Shown: positions 6,486-14,700 of the stretch, piece after piece
Position numbering within the stretch: position 1 is the first letter of the stretch
Layout of the letters: every line of letters starts with the position of its first letter
Assembly: GCA_964496705.1 (NCBI GenBank)
Contig: CAZCBJ010000067.1
Coordinates: forward strand, 1-17,455
Length of the DNA: 17,455 nucleotides
DNA from: CAZCBJ01 sp964496705
GTDB taxonomy: Bacteria > Chloroflexota > Anaerolineae > Anaerolineales > Anaerolineaceae
Direction of reading: 5' to 3'
Notes under the pieces: model-generated
Told to the model about the DNA's origin: nothing
Seen by the model: only the letters and a program-made list of their open reading frames with translations
The model's database searches: none
Made by a program: the position numbers and the translations under genes

Positions 6486-6490
6486 GGAGG
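6486..6490 (+). promoter_or_regulatory. Shine-Dalgarno GGAGG that sets the GIN-gene start
   Basis: GGAGG ends 4 nt before ATG 6495. The same frame is open back to an ATG at 6366, but that one has no ribosome site and would add an uncharacteristic 43-residue tail. The start at 6495 also places the first membrane helix right at the N-terminus. Confidence 0.75.
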
Positions 6491-6494
6491 TACC

Positions 6495-7757
6495 ATGTCT
6501 TCCTCATCCAAAGTCACGCTCGTGTTTGGCGCGCTGCTGCTGGGATTGGGTGCGCTGTTCCTGGCTGCCCAGTTCATCGGCGGCAGCGTCTGGTCGTACC
6601 TGTGGCCGGTGTTTGTCCTGCTGGCCGGCGGCGCGTTCTTTACCGGCATGCTGCTGGGCGGCAAACCGGTCAGCGGGCTGGCCATCCCCGGCAGCATCAT
6701 CACCATGATCGGCCTGATCCTGCTGATCCAGAACAGCTTCGGTTTGTGGCACACCTGGTCCTACGCCTGGGCGCTGATCGTCGCGGCGGTGGGCATCGGG
6801 TTGTACATCCACGGCGCTTACAGCGGCGATGACACCACCCGCCGGGTGGGCACGCAGCTGACCGCCTTCGGCGCGGTGCTGTTCCTGGTCTTCGGCGCGT
6901 TCTTTGAGCTGGGCGCGGCCCTGCTGGGACGCCAGAGCGCCAGCGGCATCGTCTGGGCGGTTGCGCTGATCGCTGCCGGGGTCTATTTCCTCGTGCGCCG
7001 CAGCGGCAGCGCCGCAGGCCCGCTCACCAATGAGGTGGTGGACCTGGCTGCCGGCGATTCCATCCATCCCGCGGGGTTCACCCGCATCGCCCACCGTGGC
7101 ATTGGCGACCTGACCCTCACCCAGGCTCCGGCCCATGAGCTGCGCATCGAGGCCAGCCAGCAGATGCGCCGCTACCTCAAAGCCGAGGTCAAGGACGGCA
7201 CGCTCGAAATCCGCTTCGACTACGACTGGGCCGACTTCTTCGGCTGGATGTTCATGAGCTGGGGGCCGGTCAAAATCTACGTCAGCATGCCGGTGATCGA
7301 GAGCATCGGGCTGCACGGCGCGGGCAACCTGGAAGCCGCCAGCATCGAGGCGTCCAGCCTGGAGGTCAAGCTGTCGGGCGCGGGCAACGTCAAGTTCGGC
7401 GCGCTGAACGTGACCGACCGGCTGACCCTGGCGCTGAGCGGCGCGGGCAACCTGAGCGCGGAAACGCTGACCGCCGGTTCAATCGCCGCCCATCTCTCCG
7501 GCGCGGGCAATCTGGAGCTGCACAGCGGCAAAGCCGAGCGTCAGGAAGTGCACCAATCCGGCGCGGGCAATTACACCGCCGACCAATTGGAATGTCAGGA
7601 TGCCGTCGTCCACCACAGCGGCGTGGGCAACAGCGCGGTGTGGGCGGTGCGCACGCTGGATGTCAGCATGAGCGGCGTGGGCAACGTCAACTACCGCGGT
7701 CAGCCGCAGCTCACCACCAAGAAGAGCGGCGTGGGCAACCTGAACCACAGGGATTAA
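6495..7757 (+). CDS. multipass membrane protein with C-terminal GIN (DUF2807) domain
   Basis: This is a 420-residue protein. The first half has about six hydrophobic helices (for example VTLVFGALLLGLGALFLAAQ, AIPGSIITMIGLILLI and IVWAVALIAAGVYFLV), resembling the LiaF/DUF5668-type membrane region. The second half is a GIN (putative auto-transporter adhesin head) beta-solenoid domain, starting near AAGDSIHPAGFTRIAHRGIG. It carries eight turns marked by HGAGN, SGAGN or SGVGN, beginning at DNA 7317, 7377, 7440, 7500, 7560, 7620, 7674 and 7728. The domain is probably extracytoplasmic and used for surface binding or sensing; the molecular function is unknown. It is convergent with the GNAT gene, whose stop lies 16 nt away, and no terminator is visible between them. 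Confidence 0.82.
   Translation: MSSSSKVTLVFGALLLGLGALFLAAQFIGGSVWSYLWPVFVLLAGGAFFTGMLLGGKPVSGLAIPGSIITMIGLILLIQNSFGLWHTWSYAWALIVAAVGIGLYIHGAYSGDDTTRRVGTQLTAFGAVLFLVFGAFFELGAALLGRQSASGIVWAVALIAAGVYFLVRRSGSAAGPLTNEVVDLAAGDSIHPAGFTRIAHRGIGDLTLTQAPAHELRIEASQQMRRYLKAEVKDGTLEIRFDYDWADFFGWMFMSWGPVKIYVSMPVIESIGLHGAGNLEAASIEASSLEVKLSGAGNVKFGALNVTDRLTLALSGAGNLSAETLTAGSIAAHLSGAGNLELHSGKAERQEVHQSGAGNYTADQLECQDAVVHHSGVGNSAVWAVRTLDVSMSGVGNVNYRGQPQLTTKKSGVGNLNHRD
7317..7739 (+). repeat. coding tandem repeat, eight GGCG(C/T)GGGCAA(C/T) turns
   Basis: The 12-nt word recurs with spacings of 60, 63, 60, 60, 60, 54 and 54 nt, encoding one (S/H)G(A/V)GN turn about every 20 residues. The first five copies read GCGCGGG, and the last three share a C-to-T change that gives Val instead of Ala. 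The sequence between copies is diverged, so the word is held at protein level rather than being a recent DNA duplication. Confidence 0.85.
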
Positions 7758-7773
7758 GCCCCCGCCGGTCACG

Positions 7774-8307
7774 TCACCACGGGTTGCCCTGCAGGTCCAC
7801 CTCGCCCTGCGGCCAGGGCTCGCCCGCCAGGCAGGCCACCATCACCGGGCCGGGAAGGTGCACCCGCCCGCCCTTGTAAGCCACCAGCATCGGCGCGGTC
7901 ATCAACTGGTAGCCGGATTTGGCGTAGTAGGCCACGCGCTTCTCGGCGCACACCAGCAGCGAATGTGCCACCCCCGCCTCCTCGCGCAGGAACTGGTGTC
8001 CGCGCGCCAGCAATTGCGCCGCGTAGCCCTTGCGCTGGTGCGCCGGGTGGGTCATCACGCCCCCCACCCCGCCCACGCGCAGCGGTTTGCCGCCCACGCG
8101 GATTTCGCGCGCCAGCAGGCACACCCCGCTGACCATCCCCTCCCCTTCCCAGCCCATCATCTGCCAGTCCACCGGCCCCCATTCCATCTCGCTTAAAACC
8201 GTTTCGGGTTCGCCGGGCTCAGCCCCGAAGGTCAGGCGCGAAATTTCGTCGATCTGCGCCCATTCCTGCGGCGTTACCTGGTCAACCGGTCGGATGTCAA
8301 TTCTCAT
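7774..8307 (-). CDS. GNAT N-acetyltransferase (Eis/AAC(2')-like)
   Basis: This 177-residue acetyltransferase has the acetyl-CoA-binding motif THPAHQRKGYAAQLL (Q91-x-x-G-x-A96), preceded by the strand REIRVGGKPLRVGGVGGVMT typical of Eis-type and aminoglycoside 2'-N-acetyltransferase-like GNATs. AYYAKSGYQL follows, where Tyr is a common general acid. The chosen start is ATG at 8307: GAGGTG in the minus-strand sequence just upstream overlaps the stop of the preceding lipoprotein gene, leaving 5 nt between the genes. A longer frame starting at 8355 would run into the lipoprotein gene. The gene is co-transcribed with the lipoprotein. The substrate is unknown, and drug resistance should not be inferred from family alone. 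Confidence 0.82.
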   Translation of the reverse strand: MRIDIRPVDQVTPQEWAQIDEISRLTFGAEPGEPETVLSEMEWGPVDWQMMGWEGEGMVSGVCLLAREIRVGGKPLRVGGVGGVMTHPAHQRKGYAAQLLARGHQFLREEAGVAHSLLVCAEKRVAYYAKSGYQLMTAPMLVAYKGGRVHLPGPVMVACLAGEPWPQGEVDLQGNPW

Positions 8308-8312
8308 GTCAC

Positions 8313-10166
8313 TCACCTCAGGGTCAGATTGTTCCAGTTGGTGGGGTTGCCCCACGCTCCGGGTGAATTGGGCGCCAAAGCCATCATCAGCTCCTGATCC
8401 GAGCCGCCCGGCGTGTCGGTGTCGCTGGGCTCAAACGAGACGCCGATGGTGTGTCCCGCCGCCAGGCGCAGCCCTTTGAGCACGCGCGCGGGCAGCTTCA
8501 CCTCGCCGGCGTAGCCGCCTTCGATTTTCAGCGTGGCGAATTTGACGCGGTCTTTGTAGTTGTCCCAGGGTGTGGGCGGCTGCCAGATGAACATGTCCGC
8601 CGGCACCTGCCCGAAATCGCCCGGGCTGATGCCCACCTGGTAATCGTCGTCGTCAGCGATGGGCATGTCAAAATCGAGCTGCAGTTGGGTGTCAAACCAC
8701 AGCTCCACGTGGTCGCCGCGCCACAGCAGGTCGCCCTTGTTCTTCTGCACGATAGCGTCGTCCAGCACCTGGAAGGCCACGTAAAGGTTCTCAGCGTCCC
8801 AGCCGTAGCACACCCGCCCGCTGAGGTCCTGCGGCCCGCTCCACTGCGCCGGGTCGCCGTAGCCAATCTGCTCGGCGCGGTTGACCTCGTAGCACGGGCG
8901 CCCCTGCCATTCGGACAGGTCGCCGTCAATGGTCACGTTGCTGATCGCCGGTGCCTCCAGGTCGGGCGTGTTGGGCGCGCTGCGGTGCAATTGCTGCTCA
9001 TAGGGCAGCAGCGGCTCCATCACCAGCGCGCTGACGCTGAAGGTCCATTCCAGGCGGTTGTCGTCCGGCGTTGGATCGCCGGGCAGGTCAGCGCTGACCG
9101 TGACCAGGTCGCCCTCTTTCGGCTCCAGCCAGGGCACCTGCCAGATGAACACGCTGCCGATGGTCAGGCTGCGGGTCTGGCTGGCGGCCTCTTTGCCGTT
9201 GATCGCAACGCTGAGCGCGGCGTTCTCGGCTTTGCTCAGCCCCACGTTCTCGATCTGGATCGAGAGTTCCACCTCGTTCGGGTCGCCGTCCACGCGCAGC
9301 GGCGCCAGGCGCAGGTCGGCCGGCCCGCCCCGCTCCAGGCCGTAATCCACGATTTGGTCGAGCATGATCACCGAAGCGGAAGGGATGAAGTCATAGCCGC
9401 GGGCGATAAAGGCAGCGCGGTAGGCCATGCCGGGCTTGTCGGGCGGCACGTAGTCCAGCGCCAGCACCGGCAGCCCGGTGGTGACGTGCAGCATCTGCAT
9501 GTCGATGGCGGTGGCGGTGTTGTCGGCGTAGCCGTATTCGCCGGTCTGAAAATTGTAGGTGGTGCTGAGGTCTTCGAACATGATCGCGTCGATGTCCTGC
9601 GCCACCGTCTTGGCCACGGCGAAGCCGCGGTTCATCACCAGCAGGTTATTTGGATATGCCTTGCGCAGCGCGCGGATCAGCGCGATCATGCCGTCCTTGG
9701 TTTCGGGGAAAAGGTCCACCGTGTCCACCGTGTCGAGGAACACGCCGTCGAAACCCTTGCGGATGTACTCGCCGGTGAGCGCGATCATCAGCTTCTGCCA
9801 GCCGGGCTGGCGCGCGTCGATGTACTCCGACCCCCAGTTCTCGTTGGTGCCCAGTATCCAGCCCTTGTCCACCCGCCCGTCGGAGTACCAAGGGCGCTCC
9901 GGCTCCACCTCGCCCACGCTCAGGTAAGCCACGCTCAGCGCGCCGGCTTTGCGCAGCCCGGCCAGTTCCTGTTTGGTCAGCGTGTCGGGCTGGATGATCG
10001 CCAGGTCGTATCCGGCCAGCGCCTCGGCCTGCCCCGCGGCGTAATAGACCACGTAATTTTCAATGGTTTTGATCCGCTCGCGCGCGCCGCTGCCCTTCCC
10101 CGGCGCGCCGCACCCCGCCAGCAGCAGGCAGAGCAGCAGAAGGATAAGGAGGATTCGATTTTTCAT
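8313..10166 (-). CDS. lipoprotein with GH114-like, CARDB-like and CBM9-like domains
   Basis: This 617-residue exported lipoprotein has a basic start (MKNR), a leucine-rich core and the lipobox LAGC, with C19 lipidated. Residues about 35-280 match the GH114/TM1410-like TIM-barrel group (endo-alpha-1,4-polygalactosaminidase relatives). YLSVGEVEPERPWY has E86 as a candidate catalytic residue, and KGFDGVFLDTVD has D145. Residues about 285-380 look like a CARDB/Ig-like beta domain (VELSIQIENVGLSKAENAAL). Residues about 405-617 resemble a family 9 carbohydrate-binding module (TIDGDLSEWQG near 412-422, WDAENLYVAFQV, GDHVELWFD). It probably acts on the outer face of the cell on an amino-sugar-containing polysaccharide. 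ATG 10166 has no Shine-Dalgarno sequence and sits directly behind a dispersed repeat. The GNAT gene follows 5 nt after its stop. Confidence 0.82.
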   Translation of the reverse strand: MKNRILLILLLLCLLLAGCGAPGKGSGARERIKTIENYVVYYAAGQAEALAGYDLAIIQPDTLTKQELAGLRKAGALSVAYLSVGEVEPERPWYSDGRVDKGWILGTNENWGSEYIDARQPGWQKLMIALTGEYIRKGFDGVFLDTVDTVDLFPETKDGMIALIRALRKAYPNNLLVMNRGFAVAKTVAQDIDAIMFEDLSTTYNFQTGEYGYADNTATAIDMQMLHVTTGLPVLALDYVPPDKPGMAYRAAFIARGYDFIPSASVIMLDQIVDYGLERGGPADLRLAPLRVDGDPNEVELSIQIENVGLSKAENAALSVAINGKEAASQTRSLTIGSVFIWQVPWLEPKEGDLVTVSADLPGDPTPDDNRLEWTFSVSALVMEPLLPYEQQLHRSAPNTPDLEAPAISNVTIDGDLSEWQGRPCYEVNRAEQIGYGDPAQWSGPQDLSGRVCYGWDAENLYVAFQVLDDAIVQKNKGDLLWRGDHVELWFDTQLQLDFDMPIADDDDYQVGISPGDFGQVPADMFIWQPPTPWDNYKDRVKFATLKIEGGYAGEVKLPARVLKGLRLAAGHTIGVSFEPSDTDTPGGSDQELMMALAPNSPGAWGNPTNWNNLTLR

Positions 10167-10176
10167 GGGGGATATT

Positions 10177-10220
10177 GGTTATCGGTTATCGGTTGTCAGT
10201 TTTCAGTTTTCGGTGATCGG
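10177..10220. repeat. dispersed repeat arm (GGTTATCGGTTGTCAG type)
   Basis: The + strand reads GGTTATCGGTTATCGGTTGT followed by CAGTTTTCAGTTTTCGGTGA, ending near 10220. Its reverse complement carries ACTGACAACCGATAACC and matches, with changes, the sequence at 15931-15962. It forms one arm of an imperfect inverted repeat with 10333-10354. The 191-bp gap 10167-10357 contains no gene. Confidence 0.65.
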
Positions 10221-10278
10221 CTGTTCGGCACACGCATGCGGGACATCCCCACGGCAAGCCGGTCATGCAAATCCATAC

Positions 10279-10296
10279 GGATGAGCATGATCATCC
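10279..10296. other. short hairpin between repeat arms
   Basis: GGATGA (10279-10284) and TCATCC (10291-10296) pair perfectly around a 6-nt loop, and the word ATGATCAT lies inside. It is too weak to be a terminator on its own. Confidence 0.3.
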
Positions 10297-10332
10297 CGGC
10301 TGAGCAGTGCAGGCTGCCCGCTGGCAACCAGG

Positions 10333-10354
10333 CTGACAACCGACAACTGAGAAC
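10333..10354. repeat. dispersed repeat arm, abutting the amidohydrolase stop
   Basis: CTGACAACCGACAACTGAGA followed by AC is the opposite arm to 10177-10220 (GTTATCGGTTGTCAG pairs with CTGACAACCGACAAC with one mismatch). It lies 3 nt beyond the amidohydrolase stop codon (10358-10360, - strand). Confidence 0.6.
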
Positions 10355-10357
10355 GGA

Positions 10358-11392
10358 TCACCTGCATTTTAGCGCTCTTTCCGCATTGCCGTGATACACC
10401 TTCTCCAGCACGTCGTCCGGCAGGAAGATGCCGCAGGCGAACCAGCGCCCCTGCCCCGGCGCCGCGCCCTGGTTGTAATTGAAATGCTCGTCGTCGGTCT
10501 CCAGGAAGCGGTAATAGATGCGGTATTCCTCGGGGTTTGGCCCGGCGTCGATGCCGAACAGGATGCGGTCGGCGTACTGGAGGAAAAAGCGCCGCGCCGA
10601 GTAGGGCTGGCGGCACAGCTCGCCCAGCCGCGCGGCGATGTCCACGTACAGGTTGGGGCAGCGGTCGAGCAGCGCGCCCACCCAGCCCAGATTTTCAGCA
10701 TAGCAGCCCACGTGCGCAGCGATGAAAGTGGTCTGCGGGTGGCGCTGCACCAGCCCCGCCAGCCCGTTCATGATCGCGCTGAAAGGCGGGTAGGGCGGGC
10801 TGGTGAAAGCCCAGTCCGGGTTGCCCTGCAGCTCCTCCCAGCGCTCGTTGAGATTGTCCACCGGCTCGAAGAAAGCCACCGGGTCGGCCACATGGATCAG
10901 CACCGGCAGCTTCAGCTCGGCGGCCGTCTGCCAGATGGCGTCCAGGCGCGGATCGTCCACCGCGACCAGCCTGCCCTGGTCGTCCTTCACCTGCAGCCCG
11001 AACGGCTTCCAGATTTTCAGCCCCTCGGCGCCGCGCGCCTTCTGCGCGCGCAGCCGCCCCGCCGCCCATTCGGGGAAAGCGTTGCCCTTCTCCGCCCAGG
11101 CTGACCAATCCACCCCGCCGAACATCATGAAGCGCTCCGGCGCGGGCTCTTTGAAATGTTTGAGGTGCGCGTCGAGGATCTGCTCGCCCCAGCCGCCGTC
11201 CAGGTCCACATAGAGACGCACATCCACCTCGTCGAGCAGCGGCAGCATCTCGCTCACCGGGCGGCGCTCCCAACCGCCGCCGAAATCCTCCCCCAGGTGG
11301 TTGTGCGCGTCGATCACCGGGAAGCGCGGACGCGCCACGTGGGTGGCTTTGGTCACCAGCATTGATTTGGGCTTGAAATCTTTGAGCAGCAT
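10358..11392 (-). CDS. amidohydrolase family 2 (PF04909-type) metal-dependent hydrolase
   Basis: This 344-residue TIM-barrel hydrolase belongs to the amidohydrolase-2 group, which hydrolyses or decarboxylates small organic acids and related compounds. Metal-site candidates are VIDAHNHLGE (H30 and H32), the histidine in LPVLIHVAD, the histidine in FIAAHVGCYA and the aspartate in RILFGIDAGP. The frame is open to 11497, but I place the start at ATG 11392. A purine-rich AGAGG lies about 6 nt upstream on the - strand and a TATAAT box lies 30 nt upstream. The extra N-terminal residues would also cross the promoter. It is cytosolic with no signal peptide. It precedes the lipoprotein gene by 191 nt on the same strand. 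The substrate is unknown. Confidence 0.85.
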   Translation of the reverse strand: MLLKDFKPKSMLVTKATHVARPRFPVIDAHNHLGEDFGGGWERRPVSEMLPLLDEVDVRLYVDLDGGWGEQILDAHLKHFKEPAPERFMMFGGVDWSAWAEKGNAFPEWAAGRLRAQKARGAEGLKIWKPFGLQVKDDQGRLVAVDDPRLDAIWQTAAELKLPVLIHVADPVAFFEPVDNLNERWEELQGNPDWAFTSPPYPPFSAIMNGLAGLVQRHPQTTFIAAHVGCYAENLGWVGALLDRCPNLYVDIAARLGELCRQPYSARRFFLQYADRILFGIDAGPNPEEYRIYYRFLETDDEHFNYNQGAAPGQGRWFACGIFLPDDVLEKVYHGNAERALKCR

Positions 11393-11422
11393 GGAAAACC
11401 TCTGTGGGATGGGATGGAGCGA

Positions 11423-11428
11423 ATTATA
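11423..11428 (-). promoter_or_regulatory. TATAAT -10 box for the amidohydrolase gene
   Basis: The - strand reads TATAAT at 11428-11423, 30 nt upstream of ATG 11392, followed by a purine-rich ribosome site. The -35 region is not clear. The GGCTGAAAG word further upstream (11440-11448, - strand) resembles the CTGACAGCTG-type dispersed repeat. Confidence 0.45.
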
Positions 11429-11480
11429 CTGCGAGCAAAGGGCTTTCAGCCGCCAGCTTTCCGCGAGTCCTTTTTTCTGC

Positions 11481-11509
11481 TTGACTCCTGCCCGCAATAA
11501 TCGTACGAT
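11481..11509 (+). promoter_or_regulatory. sigma70-like promoter for the truncated membrane-protein gene copy
   Basis: TTGACT (11481-11486, 5 of 6) and TACGAT (11504-11509, 4 of 6) are separated by an optimal 17 nt. Transcription would begin near 11516, 18 nt before ATG 11534. It is divergent from the amidohydrolase promoter. Confidence 0.5.
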
Positions 11510-11533
11510 AAGTGTATCTATGAGTTGCCTCCC

Positions 11534-11587
11534 ATGAATCCCCTCTCCCGCGCCTGGCAGCCGCTGACCGCGCTGTGGCTGGGCTGG
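11534..11587 (+). pseudogene. 5' fragment of a membrane-protein gene, cut by the assembly gap
   Basis: The 54 nt from ATG 11534 to the N gap match 15966-16019 at 53 of 54 positions, with a silent T/C difference in codon 2. They encode MNPLSRAWQPLTALWLGW. Identity starts at the start codon; the upstream sequences differ. This is either the start of a second gene copy or the same gene seen in another strain or assembly path. Whether it is truly broken cannot be known from this window. Confidence 0.8.
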
Positions 11588-11597
11588 NNNNNNNNNN
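11588..11597. other. assembly gap (10 N)
   Basis: Ten Ns join two contigs. The true distance and even the adjacency are unknown. The 154 bp after the gap (11598-11751) hold no recognisable gene, only the leader of the beta-helix gene. Confidence 0.99.
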
Positions 11598-11690
11598 ACC
11601 TATCACTGTATGGGGGTGCATCTGGGCACAAAAAGGAGGGAACGAATCATCCATAAGCACTGTTCTCATCTATTCCGCTCATCCATCCGC

Positions 11691-11712
11691 ACCCAGCCTT
11701 GACGCGCTGGGT
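11691..11712 (+). terminator. weak hairpin upstream of the beta-helix gene
   Basis: ACCCAGC (11691-11697) pairs with GCTGGGT (11706-11712) around an 8-nt loop. The following sequence has only short T runs, so termination is uncertain. It could also shield the leader of the next gene. Confidence 0.3.
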
Positions 11713-11740
11713 TGGACTCTTTCCTGATTTGATGATTCAT

Positions 11741-11746
11741 AGGAGG
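11741..11746 (+). promoter_or_regulatory. perfect Shine-Dalgarno AGGAGG for the beta-helix gene
   Basis: AGGAGG ends 5 nt before ATG 11752. It is the strongest ribosome site in the window and fixes the start directly in front of a signal peptide. Confidence 0.85.
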
Positions 11747-11751
11747 TTTTC

Positions 11752-14700
11752 ATGTACGCTCCGCGCTGGCTTTTGACCCTTTGCCTCGTCGTGACGCTGT
11801 TGGCCGGGCTGGCTGCGCCCGTTCAGGCGGGGGGCGAGGTGCCCCCACCGCCCGGCGACCCCGGCGGCGGTCCGGCCAATCCCGAACCGCCCAACCCGGT
11901 GGTGGTTATCCCGCCGCCGGATGAGCCTGAAGATGCCGCCGCTCCCGCTGAGGTCATCCGACCGCCCCAAGCGCTGCCCGACCGGGTTGCCCCGGCGCTC
12001 AGCGCGAAGTACGCCAGCGATGACGGCCTGGTCTCCGCCAGCGGCGATCCCGAGCTGGGCGCGCTGCTGGCCCCGAATATCACCATCTGCCCGCCTGGCG
12101 TCCTGCCCACCTGGTGGGGCGGCACCGGCGCCGGCTGCATCCTCTCCGCCACCAACGACATCACCAGCGCCATTGCCCTGCCCGGCGTGCTCACCGGCTG
12201 GGGCGTCTTTGCCCCGGCTAACAGTTATCCCAATCCGGTCACCATCACCAAATCGGTCAATGTGATCGGCGAGGGCGCCGCCAACACCTTCATCAACAAT
12301 CTGGTCACCTTCATGGCTGGCAACGCCACGCTCAGCGACTTCACCATCCAGAGCGCCAACACCGGCGTGACCGCCAATGCCGGGCTGAGCGGCTACATCC
12401 GCCTGCAGAACCTGGACATCCACACCCCCGGCTATGACGGCATCTACATCGTTGGTCACAAGGGTAACGTCGAGTTGACCAACGTTCTCTCTAAGGGCAA
12501 CCAGCGCGGCGCGACGATCGATAACTCGGCCGGCCTGGGCTTCGTAACCATCAACAACAGCGATTTCTCCAACAGCACCGGCGCCTTTGGTCATGGCCTG
12601 TATGTCAAATCCAAAGGTGCGATCAAGCTCGACAACGTGATTGCCGACAACAACCAGGGCGATGGCGCGGTGTTCTCCTTTGGTGCCTCCCTCACCATCC
12701 GCAACGCATCCTTCAGTCGCAACGATAACGCTGACACCGCCGATCCTTACGGCTTTGGCATCTGCGCCTGGCAGATAGACAACACCTCTGGCACCGTCTC
12801 GCTCAGCAACGTGACGGCGGATGGGAATGACGCCGGCGGCGTGGCCATCTTTGCCGGCAAGAGTATTACCTGGGACGGCGGCTCGGCCAGCGGCAACCGG
12901 GGCGGTTCTCCTTATGGCAATGGCCTTTATCTCGAAAGCTACACCGGCGGGGTGATGCTTAACAATCTGGATATCAACAACAACGCCCAAAACGGCGCCA
13001 TGATCAACTCTGCCCTGCTCGGCGCCACCGTCACCGGCAGCTATTTCATCAACAACCACAGCGGCAGCGGGTTGGTGGTCAGTGTGAAGGGTCCCGTCAC
13101 GCTCAAGTACATTTTCTCCACCGGTAATAACGCGGATGGCATCCTGGTTGATAATTCTGATCTGCTCGGCAAGCCGGTCAACATCGCCTTTATCAACACG
13201 AACGGCAATAGGGGAGATGGGCTGAACGTGATCTCCAGGAGCGCAGTCACGCTCAACACCATCGCCGCCGGTGACAACAGCGGCAACGGCCTGTTGGTGG
13301 ACAACTGCGTGGCCGTTTCCCCAGGCGCCCCCTGCATCGGCTTGGGCGGGGTCACCCTGGCCAAAACCACCGACCAGCAAAACCAGGTGATCAACAGCGG
13401 CGACTCCGGCGTGATCATTCATTCCAAGGGCCCGGTCAGCCTGGCCGGGCTGCGGATCACGAACAGCGCGCAGGACAACCTATACATCGACGCCTGCAAC
13501 CCCTCCAGCGTCACCGGCAAATGCCAGTCCACCGGTGCGGTCACCCTGACCAACATCGAATCCCACTCCAGCGGCGGCCAAGCGGCGTGGGTGAACGCTG
13601 GCGCGAACATCCTCATCACCAACGGCAAATTCGGCTCGGGCTTGCCAACAGGCCGCGGGGTTGAGCTTTACACCTATCAAGCCACCACCCCGCGCAGCAT
13701 CACTGTCAACCGCGGCACTTTCAACTCAGTTCCCAACGGTGACGGTCTGCTGGCCAACGCCGGCCTCGGCGCGCTCTCTCTCACCGACATCTTCGCCACC
13801 GCCAACACAGCCGGGAACGGCGCGGTGCTGACCGGCGGCGCGGTCACCATCGCCACCAGCACAATCACCGCCAACCTGTTCAATGACAATTTCCTGGGCG
13901 GCCTGGTCGTCACCGCCTCCGGCGGGGTGACGCTCAAGAACACCCAAGCCTCTTACAATACCAGCGGCGCGGGCGTATCCATCGGCACGCTGTCCAGCCC
14001 GGCGGGCGGTGCGGTCACCATCACCAACGCGCTGTTCAACAACAATGCGCATTCCTCTTTCGGCGACGGATTGAGTATCTTCGCCCGCGGCGCGCTCAGC
14101 CTGACCAACGTCACCTCCAAAGATAATGGCCGGATGGGCGTCACCATCGCCAACAACTACACCCTGATCTCGCCGGTGACCATCAAGAGCAGCCTGTTTA
14201 ACTCCAATTTCAATAATGGGCTGAGCGTGTTAAGCAAAGGGTTGATCACCCTCGACAGCGTCACCGCCATCACCAACGCGTCCAGCTCCCACGGCGCCTA
14301 TCTTTACAACCTTGACGGAACCCTGGGGGTCAATGTGCTGGCCAGCGCGGGCCAAAACTCCTTCATTGGCGGTACGAGTCCCGGTGTGGCCGGGTTGAGC
14401 ATCATGAGCAAAGGCGCGGTCGCGGTCAAGAACGCCTCGGTGACCAACGGACTGTATGTCGAAGGCAACGCCGGGGTGACCCTGACGGATATCTCCACGG
14501 TGGCTTACGGCCCGCAGGAAATCTACGTCTCCTCACTCGGCAATATCGCCCTCGTCCGCGTCAGCGCCAGCGGCGGACCGACCAGCCAGGGCGCGCTCCT
14601 CGATAACCGCGGCAGCGCCACCCCCAAGACCGTCACCATCACCGACGGCCTCTTTGCCAACGCCGGCGCCGGCAGCGGTCTGAAGATCCTGAGCACGGGC

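Noticed and set aside
7317..7739. Regular ~60-nt repeats resembling a CRISPR array
   Set aside because: The repeated word is only 12 nt, the spacing follows codons, and the frame encodes SGAGN turns of a GIN domain. There are no cas genes.
7774..8355. Longer version of the Eis-like GNAT starting at 8355
   Set aside because: It would overlap the lipoprotein 3' end by about 40 nt, while ATG 8307 has a GAGGTG site and begins the GNAT fold.
10177..10354. Insertion sequence or integron attachment site
   Set aside because: No transposase or integrase is in the window and no target duplication is visible. The sequence fits a short dispersed repeat better.
8451..10394. Long + strand open frame (647 residues) opposite the lipoprotein gene
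   Set aside because: Composition is antisense-like (His, Gln, Val, Arg). The - strand product has a lipobox and ordered domains.
11424..11669. Open frame crossing the N gap on the - strand
   Set aside because: It reads through unknown bases and opposes a promoter and a clear gene start.
11737..13422. Long - strand open frame (561 residues) opposite the beta-helix gene
   Set aside because: It mirrors the beta-helix repeats on the antisense strand, has no convincing start, and covers the strong ribosome site of the + gene.
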